Virus record (IMG/VR): IMGVR_UViG_3300010150_000016
Location: 1 to 64,000 of that record
Origin: a virus
Length of the DNA: 64,000 nt
Reading direction: 5' to 3' (one strand)
Shown here: positions 9,380 to 16,302 of the stretch, piece after piece
Numbering within the stretch: the first letter of the stretch is position 1
How the letters are laid out: each line of letters starts with the position of its first letter
Program-made: the position numbers and the translations under genes
The notes under the pieces: generated by a model
Told to the model about the DNA's origin: nothing
Databases searched by the model: none
Seen by the model: the letters and a program-made list of their open reading frames with translations, nothing else

Positions 9380-11020
9380 ATGGCTTACGGAGATTGGAGC
9401 ACAAAAACTCAACAACTCCTCACAGGTACACCAGGAACACAGATTTCTTATGGTGATGTTAGGGCGGCAGTAGGTAATACTTCCGCCTCAATTTCTGCAT
9501 CTGAGATGCATCGAGTCACAGATCTTGATGCACCATATGATTTCAATACAGGCAAATATGCCACATCATCTTCTCCTCATCTACCATATGTGTTGGATGC
9601 AACTGAAAATGTAGGTGTTGGTACGAGTGGAGCTATCACACCTCAAGATCTTAGAGGTATTATTGATGAATATGTAATTGAGCAGGCAGCTAACTCTGAA
9701 GAAGAAAACTTTAGTGTTACTGATTTAAATAGTCCATCAACTCCTAGTATCAATGCACAATGGAATGGAAATCTTAACAGAAATATATCAAAGTATCTAA
9801 GGATAAAAGGTAGAATTGTTAGTACCAGTGTTGCATCTCCTGCTGTTGTTGCTAATGATGCATCATCAAATCTAAACATCTATGTAAATAATGCACCACC
9901 ATCATATGGTGTTTATTCTGCCGGGGGAAATGCACAGGGACAACCTGGCGGTCATGCGATTGAAATATCTAATCCTGGTGCTCCTGCAATTCGTAAAGTA
10001 TTTGTAGAATGCGAAGGATCAGACTCTCGCATTTATGCTGGTGGTGGTGGTGGCAAAACTGGATCTAACGGATCTCCTGGATCTAATGGATCCGGTGCAT
10101 CTTCTGGATCTCCTGGTAGTCCTGGATCACCCGGTGGTTCAGGTGGTAGTGGATCACCCGGTGGTCGTGGTGGAAATGGTAGTCCTGGATCACCCGGTAG
10201 TGGCGGTCAGCAGAGACATGGGTATCAGCAAAGATCCGGTAAGCAAAATAGAAATAGTAACAGAGATAGAAGATCTAGAAGAAAACGGTATGGTGGTTGG
10301 CCCCGTAGTAGAAGGGGACCAAAACAGGAGAGGCAAGGTTATCAGAGCAGAAATACATTTCAGGCAAGAAACAGTATGAGACATCGGCATCATTGCTCCG
10401 GTGGATCCGGTGGTGGCGGTGGATCAGGCGGTGGCGGTGGATCCGGCGGCGGTGGCGGCGGCGGTGGTTCAGGTGGTGGCGGTGGTTCAGGTGGTCCTTC
10501 AGGATACAATGGAACTGGCGGTGGCGGCGGCTATCGTGGGGTAGGTGCTCCCGGTCGCGGTTGGAACTATAAGACGGGCAATATCACTGGACAACCTGGC
10601 ACTCCTGGACAACCTGGCACCCCTGGTGGTGGTGGCGGTCCCGGTGGATCAGGTGGTGGCGGCGGAGGCGGTCAACCTGGTGGTAGTGGATCTCCTGGAT
10701 CTAGTGGAACTCCTGGTGGCCGTGGTGGTGGTGCATCATGTGGTGCTGGTACTCCTGGAACTCCTGGAACCCCTGGTGGTCGTGGTGGTCGTGGAACACC
10801 CGGTGGTAGCGGTCAACCTGGTCAACCCGGTCAACCTGGAACCCCTGGAAGAGCTGGTACTCCTGGACAAGGTGGCCAACCCGGTCAACCCGGTGGATCC
10901 GGTGGTGATTGGGGTCAACCTGCATTTGGTGGCGCTGCTGGTGGTCAAGGTGGTCGCGCTGTTAAGGGTAGCAAATATGAAGTGATTCCTAATAATGGGG
11001 ATATTAAAGTAGTTTACTGA
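9380..11020 (+). CDS. Collagen-like, glycine-rich tail-fibre protein
   Basis: 546 aa; starts 11 nt after the previous stop, with AAGGA before the ATG. Residues 1-220 form a normal beta-rich phage domain (MAYGDWSTKTQQLL; SYGVYSAGGNAQGQPGGHAIEI). From about residue 222 it becomes Gly/Ser/Pro-rich. Residues about 403-510 contain runs of Gly-X-Pro (GTPGQPGTPGG, GTPGTPGTPGG, QPGQPGQPGTPG), with proline in the collagen Y position. An Arg/Gln-rich island (about 278-339) interrupts the glycine-rich part. The protein ends in a short non-repetitive tail (VKGSKYEVIPNNGDIKVVY). Collagen-like phage proteins form trimeric fibres; this is probably an adhesin. The next gene encodes a hydroxylase-like enzyme that may act on it. 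Confidence 0.85.
   Translation: MAYGDWSTKTQQLLTGTPGTQISYGDVRAAVGNTSASISASEMHRVTDLDAPYDFNTGKYATSSSPHLPYVLDATENVGVGTSGAITPQDLRGIIDEYVIEQAANSEEENFSVTDLNSPSTPSINAQWNGNLNRNISKYLRIKGRIVSTSVASPAVVANDASSNLNIYVNNAPPSYGVYSAGGNAQGQPGGHAIEISNPGAPAIRKVFVECEGSDSRIYAGGGGGKTGSNGSPGSNGSGASSGSPGSPGSPGGSGGSGSPGGRGGNGSPGSPGSGGQQRHGYQQRSGKQNRNSNRDRRSRRKRYGGWPRSRRGPKQERQGYQSRNTFQARNSMRHRHHCSGGSGGGGGSGGGGGSGGGGGGGGSGGGGGSGGPSGYNGTGGGGGYRGVGAPGRGWNYKTGNITGQPGTPGQPGTPGGGGGPGGSGGGGGGGQPGGSGSPGSSGTPGGRGGGASCGAGTPGTPGTPGGRGGRGTPGGSGQPGQPGQPGTPGRAGTPGQGGQPGQPGGSGGDWGQPAFGGAAGGQGGRAVKGSKYEVIPNNGDIKVVY
10589..10910 (+). repeat. Gly-X-Pro collagen-like coding repeat
   Basis: Imperfect 9- and 18-nt coding repeats (GGA-CAA-CCT, GGC-ACT-CCT, GGA-ACC-CCT) encode Gly-Gln-Pro and Gly-Thr-Pro triplets interspersed with poly-Gly. 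Repeats like this readily change copy number by slippage or recombination, so length variation between strains is expected. Confidence 0.75.
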
Positions 11021-11027
11021 TTTTATT

Positions 11028-11630
11028 ATGTCAATTTATCGCATATCTCCCTCACCAAACTTTGGTACGGGGGAGATATTATATGAGTCTTGGGAAGATG
11101 GATTTACATCTGAAGAATGTGATAAGATTATTACTTATGGAGAGTCATTAAATCCTCATGACTCAGTTGTAGGGCAGGATGAAGAATCGCACGAAATAGA
11201 AACAAGTATTAGAAAGTCAAAGAACTCATGGATTGAGTTGAATGATGATACTGAGTGGATATATGACAGACTGGGTAATATTCTTAGATGTATGAATGGT
11301 ATGCATTGGAGATTTGATATTCATGGATTTCATGAACATCTACAATATACTGTTTACAATGATAATGATTCATTTTATCGTTGGCATGTAGATAATATGG
11401 TTCTGGGTGAAATGCCACCCAGAAAGTTAAGTATGTCGGTGCAACTATCTGATCCTGATGATTATGATGGTGGTGAGTTGCAGTTACATAATGGTGTCAT
11501 TCAAACAGCAGCAGATGATAGAGGCATAGTTACGATGTTTCCTAGCTATGTGGTTCATCGTGTGACACCTGTCACAAGGGGCACTAGACGCTCTCTAGTG
11601 GTCTGGGCAAACGGTCCTGGGTTCAGATGA
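11028..11630 (+). CDS. 2-oxoglutarate/Fe(II)-dependent oxygenase, prolyl-4-hydroxylase-like
   Basis: 200 aa, starting 7 nt after the collagen-like gene. It has the double-stranded beta-helix signature: His120-Val-Asp122 (FYRWHVDN), distal His177 (VVHRVTPV) as third Fe ligand, and Arg187 ten residues later to bind 2-oxoglutarate. DDYDGGELQL precedes the distal histidine, as in PKHD/P4H-type enzymes. Such enzymes hydroxylate prolines or other residues using O2, 2-oxoglutarate and ascorbate. 2OG oxygenases are common in cyanophages and their substrates are mostly unknown. The adjacent Gly-X-Pro fibre is the obvious candidate substrate, which is inference. The gene lies in the same direction with no promoter between, so co-transcription is likely. 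Confidence 0.88.
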   Translation: MSIYRISPSPNFGTGEILYESWEDGFTSEECDKIITYGESLNPHDSVVGQDEESHEIETSIRKSKNSWIELNDDTEWIYDRLGNILRCMNGMHWRFDIHGFHEHLQYTVYNDNDSFYRWHVDNMVLGEMPPRKLSMSVQLSDPDDYDGGELQLHNGVIQTAADDRGIVTMFPSYVVHRVTPVTRGTRRSLVVWANGPGFR

Positions 11631-11670
11631 AGAACTGTCCACTAAACCGCCCACAACGCAGTGTAGGCGC

Positions 11671-11676
11671 TATAAT
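11671..11676 (+). promoter_or_regulatory. Host-type promoter -10 box
   Basis: TATAAT in the context GGCGCTATAATACAGACATG, with the start codon only 7 nt downstream. The same GC-TATAAT-A-AGACAT context recurs at 14515. I see no good -35 hexamer. If the box is used, the transcript would be nearly leaderless. Confidence 0.5.
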
Positions 11677-11682
11677 ACAGAC

Positions 11683-12861
11683 ATGAAGAACACACACCTT
11701 GAGCACCTAGAAGACGAGATCCTGAACAGCGGCACCGCTGGTGGTTTCAATGTCATCACATTTTTGCGTCAGTTCAGTGACATGTTGTCTGGCAAGTCTA
11801 GTGACTTAAATATCACCACGAAGTGGGATGGTGCTCCAGCTATCATTTGTGGCACAGAACCTGTCAGTGGTCGTTTCTTTGTTGGTACTAAATCAGTATT
11901 CAACAAAGTCAATCCAAAGATCTGTTTTGATGACACTGATGTAGATCGTTTCTATACTGGTCAACTTGCATCCAAACTCAAAGATTGCTTGCAGTATCTT
12001 CCTCAACTCAATATCTCAGGTATCGTTCAAGGTGACTTATTATTCACTGCGGAAGATAAGAGAAGCGGCATTATCGGTGGAAACAGAGTTATTTGTTTCA
12101 CTCCTAATACTATTACTTACGCTGTTGATCGTAATTCCCGTACAGGTTCTGTCGTTCATCTTTCCAAACTTGGAATCGTATTTCATACAAAATACAAGGG
12201 CGATACTCTACAGACTGCGGAAGTTGTACCTCTCAAGAAAGCCCCTAAGTATCATTCTACTGAAGATGTTTTTGTTGCCAGTGCGAATTTTATTGATGCC
12301 ACTGGTTCTTCTTTGTTTGATCAAGGAGATCTGTATACTTTCAATGCTCACATCAATCGCGCACAAGGTGCGCTAAAGCAATCTTCTAAGTTTCTTGACA
12401 TCTTACAAGGTCAAGGTAGATCTAATCTAATGATGCACCTTCTCATTAAGAAGTTCTTCAATCAGCGCATTCGTGCTGGTCGTGGCATTGTCAATGCAAA
12501 GACAATGGTTGCTGAGTTTGCACAATTCTACAGAGTTGCTATTCAAACTGAGAAAGGTAAGAAGAAGACTGCTGCCACTCAGAAAAAGTATGACAACATG
12601 GAATCTGATGGTCTTATGTTTATTGCACATCACCGTCGTGAGTTCTATTTTCTAGTTGCTGCATATATTTCTATTCGTAGTGCTAAGAAGATGGTTATCG
12701 ATCAACTCAACAAAGTCGGTACTATCAAGACATTCATCGGTCAAACTCCTACAAATCCAGAGGGTTATGTTGTCCACAACGATAAGTCTATGATGAAGTT
12801 TGTTGACGATGAGTTTCGTCTTGCCAACATTACGGTTGACAAGACCTGGGCAACCAAGTAG
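11683..12861 (+). CDS. Putative ligase-like nucleotidyltransferase (cyanophage protein of unknown function)
   Basis: 392 aa. Residues 47-50 are K-W-D-G, the KxDG adenylation motif I of ATP-dependent DNA/RNA ligases and capping enzymes, in a beta-strand context (NITTKWDGAPAIICG). GIVQGDLLF (113-121) resembles motif III. Near the C-terminus PEGYVV (359-364) followed by K368-x3-K372 resembles motifs IV (EGxV) and V (KxK). A helical insertion of about 190 residues separates III and IV, which is larger than usual. If the assignment is right, Lys47 would carry AMP. Close relatives in cyanophages have, as far as I know, no assigned function. Ligase-like chemistry is inferred from motifs alone; nick sealing, RNA repair and protein adenylylation are all open. 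Confidence 0.8.
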   Translation: MKNTHLEHLEDEILNSGTAGGFNVITFLRQFSDMLSGKSSDLNITTKWDGAPAIICGTEPVSGRFFVGTKSVFNKVNPKICFDDTDVDRFYTGQLASKLKDCLQYLPQLNISGIVQGDLLFTAEDKRSGIIGGNRVICFTPNTITYAVDRNSRTGSVVHLSKLGIVFHTKYKGDTLQTAEVVPLKKAPKYHSTEDVFVASANFIDATGSSLFDQGDLYTFNAHINRAQGALKQSSKFLDILQGQGRSNLMMHLLIKKFFNQRIRAGRGIVNAKTMVAEFAQFYRVAIQTEKGKKKTAATQKKYDNMESDGLMFIAHHRREFYFLVAAYISIRSAKKMVIDQLNKVGTIKTFIGQTPTNPEGYVVHNDKSMMKFVDDEFRLANITVDKTWATK

Positions 12862-12895
12862 ACTAACTTTGTCGAAGTTCAGCACAACTATAGCT

Positions 12896-13057
12896 ATGAG
12901 TTCAATGAAATTCGCTCTCTGTTGGAAGCGTCCAAAGAAAGGATACTCTTCATTTCAAAAGGCAGTATTCTACAGACAAGAAGATGTAATCTGGTACATT
13001 AATGTGCTAAAAGAGCAAGGAATTGAAGACTATGATATTCTACCGGTTCTTAACTAA
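12896..13057 (+). CDS. Small basic protein of unknown function
   Basis: 53 aa starting MSSMKFALCWKRPKKGYSSF, with a C-terminal part VIWYINVLKEQGIEDYDILPVL. I chose the ATG at 12896 because the longer open frame to 12800 lies inside the preceding gene and has different composition. It lies between the ligase-like and halogenase-like genes; its stop overlaps the late box of the latter. No known domain recognised. Confidence 0.6.
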   Translation: MSSMKFALCWKRPKKGYSSFQKAVFYRQEDVIWYINVLKEQGIEDYDILPVLN

Positions 13058-13060
13058 ATA
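13053..13060 (+). promoter_or_regulatory. T4-type late promoter box before halogenase-like gene
   Basis: ACTAAATA, 23 nt before the ATG at 13084 and overlapping the stop of the 53-aa gene. It suggests late expression of this flavoprotein while its neighbours carry host-type promoters. Confidence 0.55.
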
Positions 13061-13083
13061 GACGAAGATATAATTCTAGACGC

Positions 13084-14499
13084 ATGAGTAGGAAAATCGC
13101 TGTTATCGGTGCAGGTGCAGATGCTGTAGCGACTGTTACACAACTCATTGCTCGTAGAGATAATTCAGATAGCATTTTTCAGGATGACGAAATTACATGG
13201 ATACGGGATTGCTCGCATAAAATTGACAACTTCGGAGTGCAAGTCAATACACTTTGGCTTACTGTTATTGCTACCAACACCACAATTAGTACACTCGACT
13301 TTCATAAAAGATTTGATGCGACTCAAAAACTTGGGTTAAAGTTTATTGGGTTTGGTAATCGTACTGATAAAAACTTCTTCGTTATGTTTGATCCTACTGA
13401 GGTATCAATGCATATTGATGAAGGTAAGTTTGTTGACTTCTTTTGGGATAATGTACGAAATCAACACTTTAACCTTAACTTAGTTGATAAGAGAGTTAAA
13501 GATGTTACATTTGATGAGGATAGTGCATATATCGACGGTGAGGAGTTTGATTTCGTCGTTGACTGTGTAAGAGGTGGACTGTGGGATAAGACTTCATTTA
13601 AAGATGCACTATTCAATCCATCTGATACAAAATTAACTGTTAATCGTAAGATTCCTGGTGACTGGGACTACAGCGCATTTATTGCATGTGAGCATGGATA
13701 TTTGACTGGTATTCCTACACAAGATGCACAAACATGGATCTATTCATATGATCATGAGATTACAACTGAAGAAGAGGCAGTAGAAGATTTTAATAAGCAT
13801 TGCGCTGTTAAAAAGCATTGCTCATATAAGAAGACTGATTCTGATCATAAAGTATCTGAGTATTGCATTCATAGTAATAAAATGTATGCAAGATGTGGTC
13901 GTGCTCTAGGTATGAACGATGATTTAATTGGGTTTAATAGTTATGTTGAGACTGATGTTGGCGAAGCATTAGGAGAATTTATATTTGGTGATAATGATAG
14001 TCCATGCAATAACTTACAGCGTCTAGAAATTGAAGATAGGTGGAGAGATCACCAGATCGATGCTGCTGCTTTTATGGCATTCTATCTACAATTTGGTACA
14101 CAGTATCGTCAATCTGATTTCTGGATTAACGCTAGAGAAACGGCATGTAGGTTGCTTGAGGATAAAGATCTACACTCAACTGAGCGTAGATTAGTATATG
14201 AGAAGATGGAAGAAGTTCCTGTTGAAGAGAACATTAGACTTGATTATTTTAGACATCAAGCACAATCAGAGGATAAAACTTATCTGCGTCAAAGAATGAC
14301 AGATGAGTCAGATGAACCATATAGAATGTTAGGTCCCTACCAAAGTTTCTGTCAAGCAGTATATGGTTTAGGTGCTCCATATGCAGATAAATATCCTCTC
14401 ATGTCACCATTGTGGGAACCTAGTGAGAAATTTGGTGAAATTGTGTTAGATTCCATGATGGATGGACACTTTAAGAAGCGGACCAAAAAGAAGTCATGA
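13084..14499 (+). CDS. Tryptophan-halogenase-like FAD protein
   Basis: 471 aa. The N-terminal beta-strand and nucleotide-binding turn KIAVIGAGADAVATV fit the FAD-binding start of flavin-dependent tryptophan halogenases (PrnA/RebH family), and the length is close to the family norm (about 500-540). GLKFIGF places Lys86 where these enzymes have their catalytic lysine. The diagnostic GWxWxIP motif appears only as HGYLTGIP: the Ile-Pro end is kept but both tryptophans are replaced. Halogenase-like genes are known in cyanophages without proven substrate. Halogenation is therefore uncertain; another flavin-dependent reaction is possible. A late-type box lies 23 nt upstream. Confidence 0.75.
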   Translation: MSRKIAVIGAGADAVATVTQLIARRDNSDSIFQDDEITWIRDCSHKIDNFGVQVNTLWLTVIATNTTISTLDFHKRFDATQKLGLKFIGFGNRTDKNFFVMFDPTEVSMHIDEGKFVDFFWDNVRNQHFNLNLVDKRVKDVTFDEDSAYIDGEEFDFVVDCVRGGLWDKTSFKDALFNPSDTKLTVNRKIPGDWDYSAFIACEHGYLTGIPTQDAQTWIYSYDHEITTEEEAVEDFNKHCAVKKHCSYKKTDSDHKVSEYCIHSNKMYARCGRALGMNDDLIGFNSYVETDVGEALGEFIFGDNDSPCNNLQRLEIEDRWRDHQIDAAAFMAFYLQFGTQYRQSDFWINARETACRLLEDKDLHSTERRLVYEKMEEVPVEENIRLDYFRHQAQSEDKTYLRQRMTDESDEPYRMLGPYQSFCQAVYGLGAPYADKYPLMSPLWEPSEKFGEIVLDSMMDGHFKKRTKKKS

Positions 14500-14514
14500 T
14501 CCGGTTCTAGTTGC

Positions 14515-14520
14515 TATAAT
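14515..14520 (+). promoter_or_regulatory. Host-type promoter -10 box
   Basis: TATAAT in TTGCTATAATATAGACAT, 21 nt before the ATG at 14542. The -10 context matches that at 11671. No clear -35 hexamer is present. Confidence 0.5.
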
Positions 14521-14541
14521 ATAGACATAAGACAGGGAACC

Positions 14542-15246
14542 ATGAACGCTACTGAAGCAGGACGACTCGCCAAATTTGAGGGTCATGCATATGAGCATGA
14601 TCTTCCCGCATATTTAAATGAGGTATTTGGTGGTGATCATGTTGTTAATGGTCGCCCAGATACTAAAGTCGATGTTTATGACAACGATTCTGGTATTGCA
14701 TACTCTGTCAAGAATGTAAGTAAGAACCATACTCAAGTAGCATTATTATCCTCTCGTAAATTCATTGAGTATTTTGGACTTCAAGAGACTTTTCCAGCTC
14801 TGTTTATTAGGTTGTTCTTTGGTGTTCCTAATAACTTTGGTATGTCTACTGTTTGTTTACGCCATAAGGATCTCGTTCTGAGTGACGCTGAGATCCGTCA
14901 AAATCGTGTGTACGCTGACAATATCCCTCAGGGTATTAAAGACGCCTTCATGACCTTCATGAACGCCAATAAGATGGCAATTTTTGATGTGATAGTGCGT
15001 CATGGTCTTAATGATGGATATCCTGTGAGTCAAATGATATGGCGTAATAAGAAAACTGATGAAATGCGCTTCATCGATGTTGCATATCTTAGAGAGTTAT
15101 GTGAGGATGGAGAGTGGACTCTAAATAATACGACATTACATTTTCGTACCGCTAGTGGAGTTAAACTGTTCCATCTTCAGATGAAAGGATCAGGCAAAAA
15201 GTATAACTCTGGATACCACGGTATGATGTTTCACATCTATCAATAA
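14542..15246 (+). CDS. Unknown protein, possibly nuclease-fold
   Basis: 234 aa. Residues 38-60 (GRPDTKVDVYDNDSGIAYSVK) look like the core of a PD-(D/E)xK nuclease: acidic residues on a strand, a turn, then a strand ending in Lys. However, the residue two before the Lys is Ser rather than Asp/Glu. The C-terminal part is rich in aromatic and basic residues (LQMKGSGKKYNSGYHGMMF). AGGGAACC just before the ATG includes a weak SD. It heads a run of small overlapping genes. The nuclease reading is tentative and could be chance; otherwise the function is unknown. Confidence 0.6.
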   Translation: MNATEAGRLAKFEGHAYEHDLPAYLNEVFGGDHVVNGRPDTKVDVYDNDSGIAYSVKNVSKNHTQVALLSSRKFIEYFGLQETFPALFIRLFFGVPNNFGMSTVCLRHKDLVLSDAEIRQNRVYADNIPQGIKDAFMTFMNANKMAIFDVIVRHGLNDGYPVSQMIWRNKKTDEMRFIDVAYLRELCEDGEWTLNNTTLHFRTASGVKLFHLQMKGSGKKYNSGYHGMMFHIYQ

Positions 15247-15247
15247 C

Positions 15248-15595
15248 ATGGGCATGTTTGATACTCTAAGATCTTCTTATGATCTTGGTGCTGGGTTTAC
15301 TAAAGAATTGCAGACCAAGGACTTAGAGTGTTGCATGTATCATTATTGGATAGATCCTCTAGGTAGATTGTGGGATATCAATTATCAAGGAACACAAGAT
15401 CTTATTATCAATGAGAAAGCAGAGAATATATGGGAGAAAGTAAAACCAGTTCCAAATGGTTGTCATGGCAAAGTTAGTCCCGTATTCATAGATAAGGAGA
15501 TAGAAGTATATCCAGCGCAGTGGAACGCGCACTATGCAGCACTTCCGCGACGATATTTAACATTCAAAGGTGGAGTATTATATGGCGTTGAGTAA
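15248..15595 (+). CDS. Conserved phage protein of unknown function (MGMFDT family)
   Basis: 115 aa; starts 1 nt after the previous stop. The opening MGMFDTLRSSYDLG and TKDLECCMYHYWIDPLGRLW follow a pattern seen in many unrelated phages (MGMFDxhxxxY, then FQTKDLxxxxxxYxIxxxGxL). No enzymatic motif. Cysteines 28-29 are adjacent. The 3' end overlaps the next gene. Confidence 0.7.
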   Translation: MGMFDTLRSSYDLGAGFTKELQTKDLECCMYHYWIDPLGRLWDINYQGTQDLIINEKAENIWEKVKPVPNGCHGKVSPVFIDKEIEVYPAQWNAHYAALPRRYLTFKGGVLYGVE

Positions 15596-15779
15596 GTATG
15601 AATTTGGTGGACAGGAGAGATGTTCTGCTAATTATGCAAGGTTAATTAGTGAGTTAGAGGGGTCATATCAGATGCTTAAATTCTTAGGATTTGAAGAAGA
15701 TATGCTCAAGATTGAATCTATAAAGAAAAACTATTATAAACTATACTTCAAGCAAATACGAGCGGAGAAAAATGTCTAA
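15582..15779 (+). CDS. Small helical protein of unknown function
   Basis: 65 aa (MALSKYEFGGQERCSANYAR). I chose the ATG at 15582 because it follows a GGTGGAG SD; an upstream in-frame ATG at 15570 would place the start inside that SD. It overlaps the end of the previous gene by 14 nt. Largely alpha-helical by composition. Confidence 0.6.
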   Translation: MALSKYEFGGQERCSANYARLISELEGSYQMLKFLGFEEDMLKIESIKKNYYKLYFKQIRAEKNV

Positions 15780-15933
15780 AGACAATGAATTAGCATGGGC
15801 TTTGCATACTGCTGCTAAAATGCTTGGTGATAAGTATAAAATCACTCGAAGAACTGTCACAACTGACCTCGCAGAACACGATGAAGTTGTGATAGAATAT
15901 GGACATCGACTCAAACCAGAATGTCCCAATTGA
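15772..15933 (+). CDS. Small protein of unknown function
   Basis: 53 aa starting MSKDNELAWALHTAAKMLG; GCGGAG lies upstream of the ATG at SD distance. It overlaps both neighbours by 8-13 nt, which fits a tightly packed translated run. An N-terminal helix is followed by a strand-rich acidic end. No family recognised. Confidence 0.55.
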   Translation: MSKDNELAWALHTAAKMLGDKYKITRRTVTTDLAEHDEVVIEYGHRLKPECPN

Positions 15934-16121
15934 TTGACCGTAACGATCCGCGTTATTTCACAGAAACTTCTAGCGAGTCTTATGAGAGACATGATTACAA
16001 AATTGTTTATTCAAATAAACAATCTGTAGTTGTTGACAATTGGGAACATGCACAAATGTTATGGTTTCAAGCACCTGCACAATTTCTATCACACATTGAA
16101 GTATTAGACAAAAATGACTGA
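15921..16121 (+). CDS. Small protein of unknown function
   Basis: 66 aa (MSQLIDRNDPRYFTETSSES). Aromatic-rich C-terminal half (WEHAQMLWFQAPAQFLSHIE). Overlaps both neighbours. No known domain. Confidence 0.6.
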   Translation: MSQLIDRNDPRYFTETSSESYERHDYKIVYSNKQSVVVDNWEHAQMLWFQAPAQFLSHIEVLDKND

Positions 16122-16275
16122 AGAAGCGTTAATTTGGAAAGCGAGATACGAATCTCTGAAGAAATGGGTAGAGAATAATATGCAACAAGAGTATACTCAT
16201 CCATGGTACGAGTATACTAGGACAGTTGATGAACCGTCTGGTGGTCATAGACGCAAGGATATGGATCTGCTATAA
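16114..16275 (+). CDS. Small protein of unknown function
   Basis: 53 aa starting MTEEALIWKARYESLKKWVE, a likely amphipathic helix, then an aromatic and charged tail (HPWYEYTRTVDEPSGGHRRK). Its last two codons overlap the TATAAT box of the helicase gene. Confidence 0.55.
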   Translation: MTEEALIWKARYESLKKWVENNMQQEYTHPWYEYTRTVDEPSGGHRRKDMDLL

Positions 16276-16276
16276 T
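16248..16276 (+). promoter_or_regulatory. Host-type promoter for helicase gene
   Basis: TAGACG at 16248-16253, 17-nt spacer, TATAAT at 16271-16276. The -10 lies 26 nt before the ATG at 16303. Confidence 0.55.
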
Positions 16277-16302
16277 TAACCCATAAGCAAGCAACGCACT
16301 TG

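Noticed and set aside
10035-10985. Long alternative-frame ORFs (LDLLDL and VVVVVV repeats) in the collagen-like gene
   Set aside because: They are the expected frame-shifted reading of Gly/Pro/Ser repeats; only the segment 10211-10380 reads naturally and is reported as a finding.
11582-11601. CACTAG...CTAGTG inverted repeat near the end of the oxygenase gene
   Set aside because: It is inside coding sequence with a 7-nt loop and no T-run; probably codon coincidence.
12800-12895. N-terminal extension of the small gene at 12896
   Set aside because: It overlaps the ligase-like gene end and encodes Thr/Leu/Arg-rich shadow sequence.
14542-15246. Confident restriction-endonuclease call
   Set aside because: The acidic residue of the (D/E)xK triad is Ser and no methylase or other restriction gene is nearby; left as tentative.
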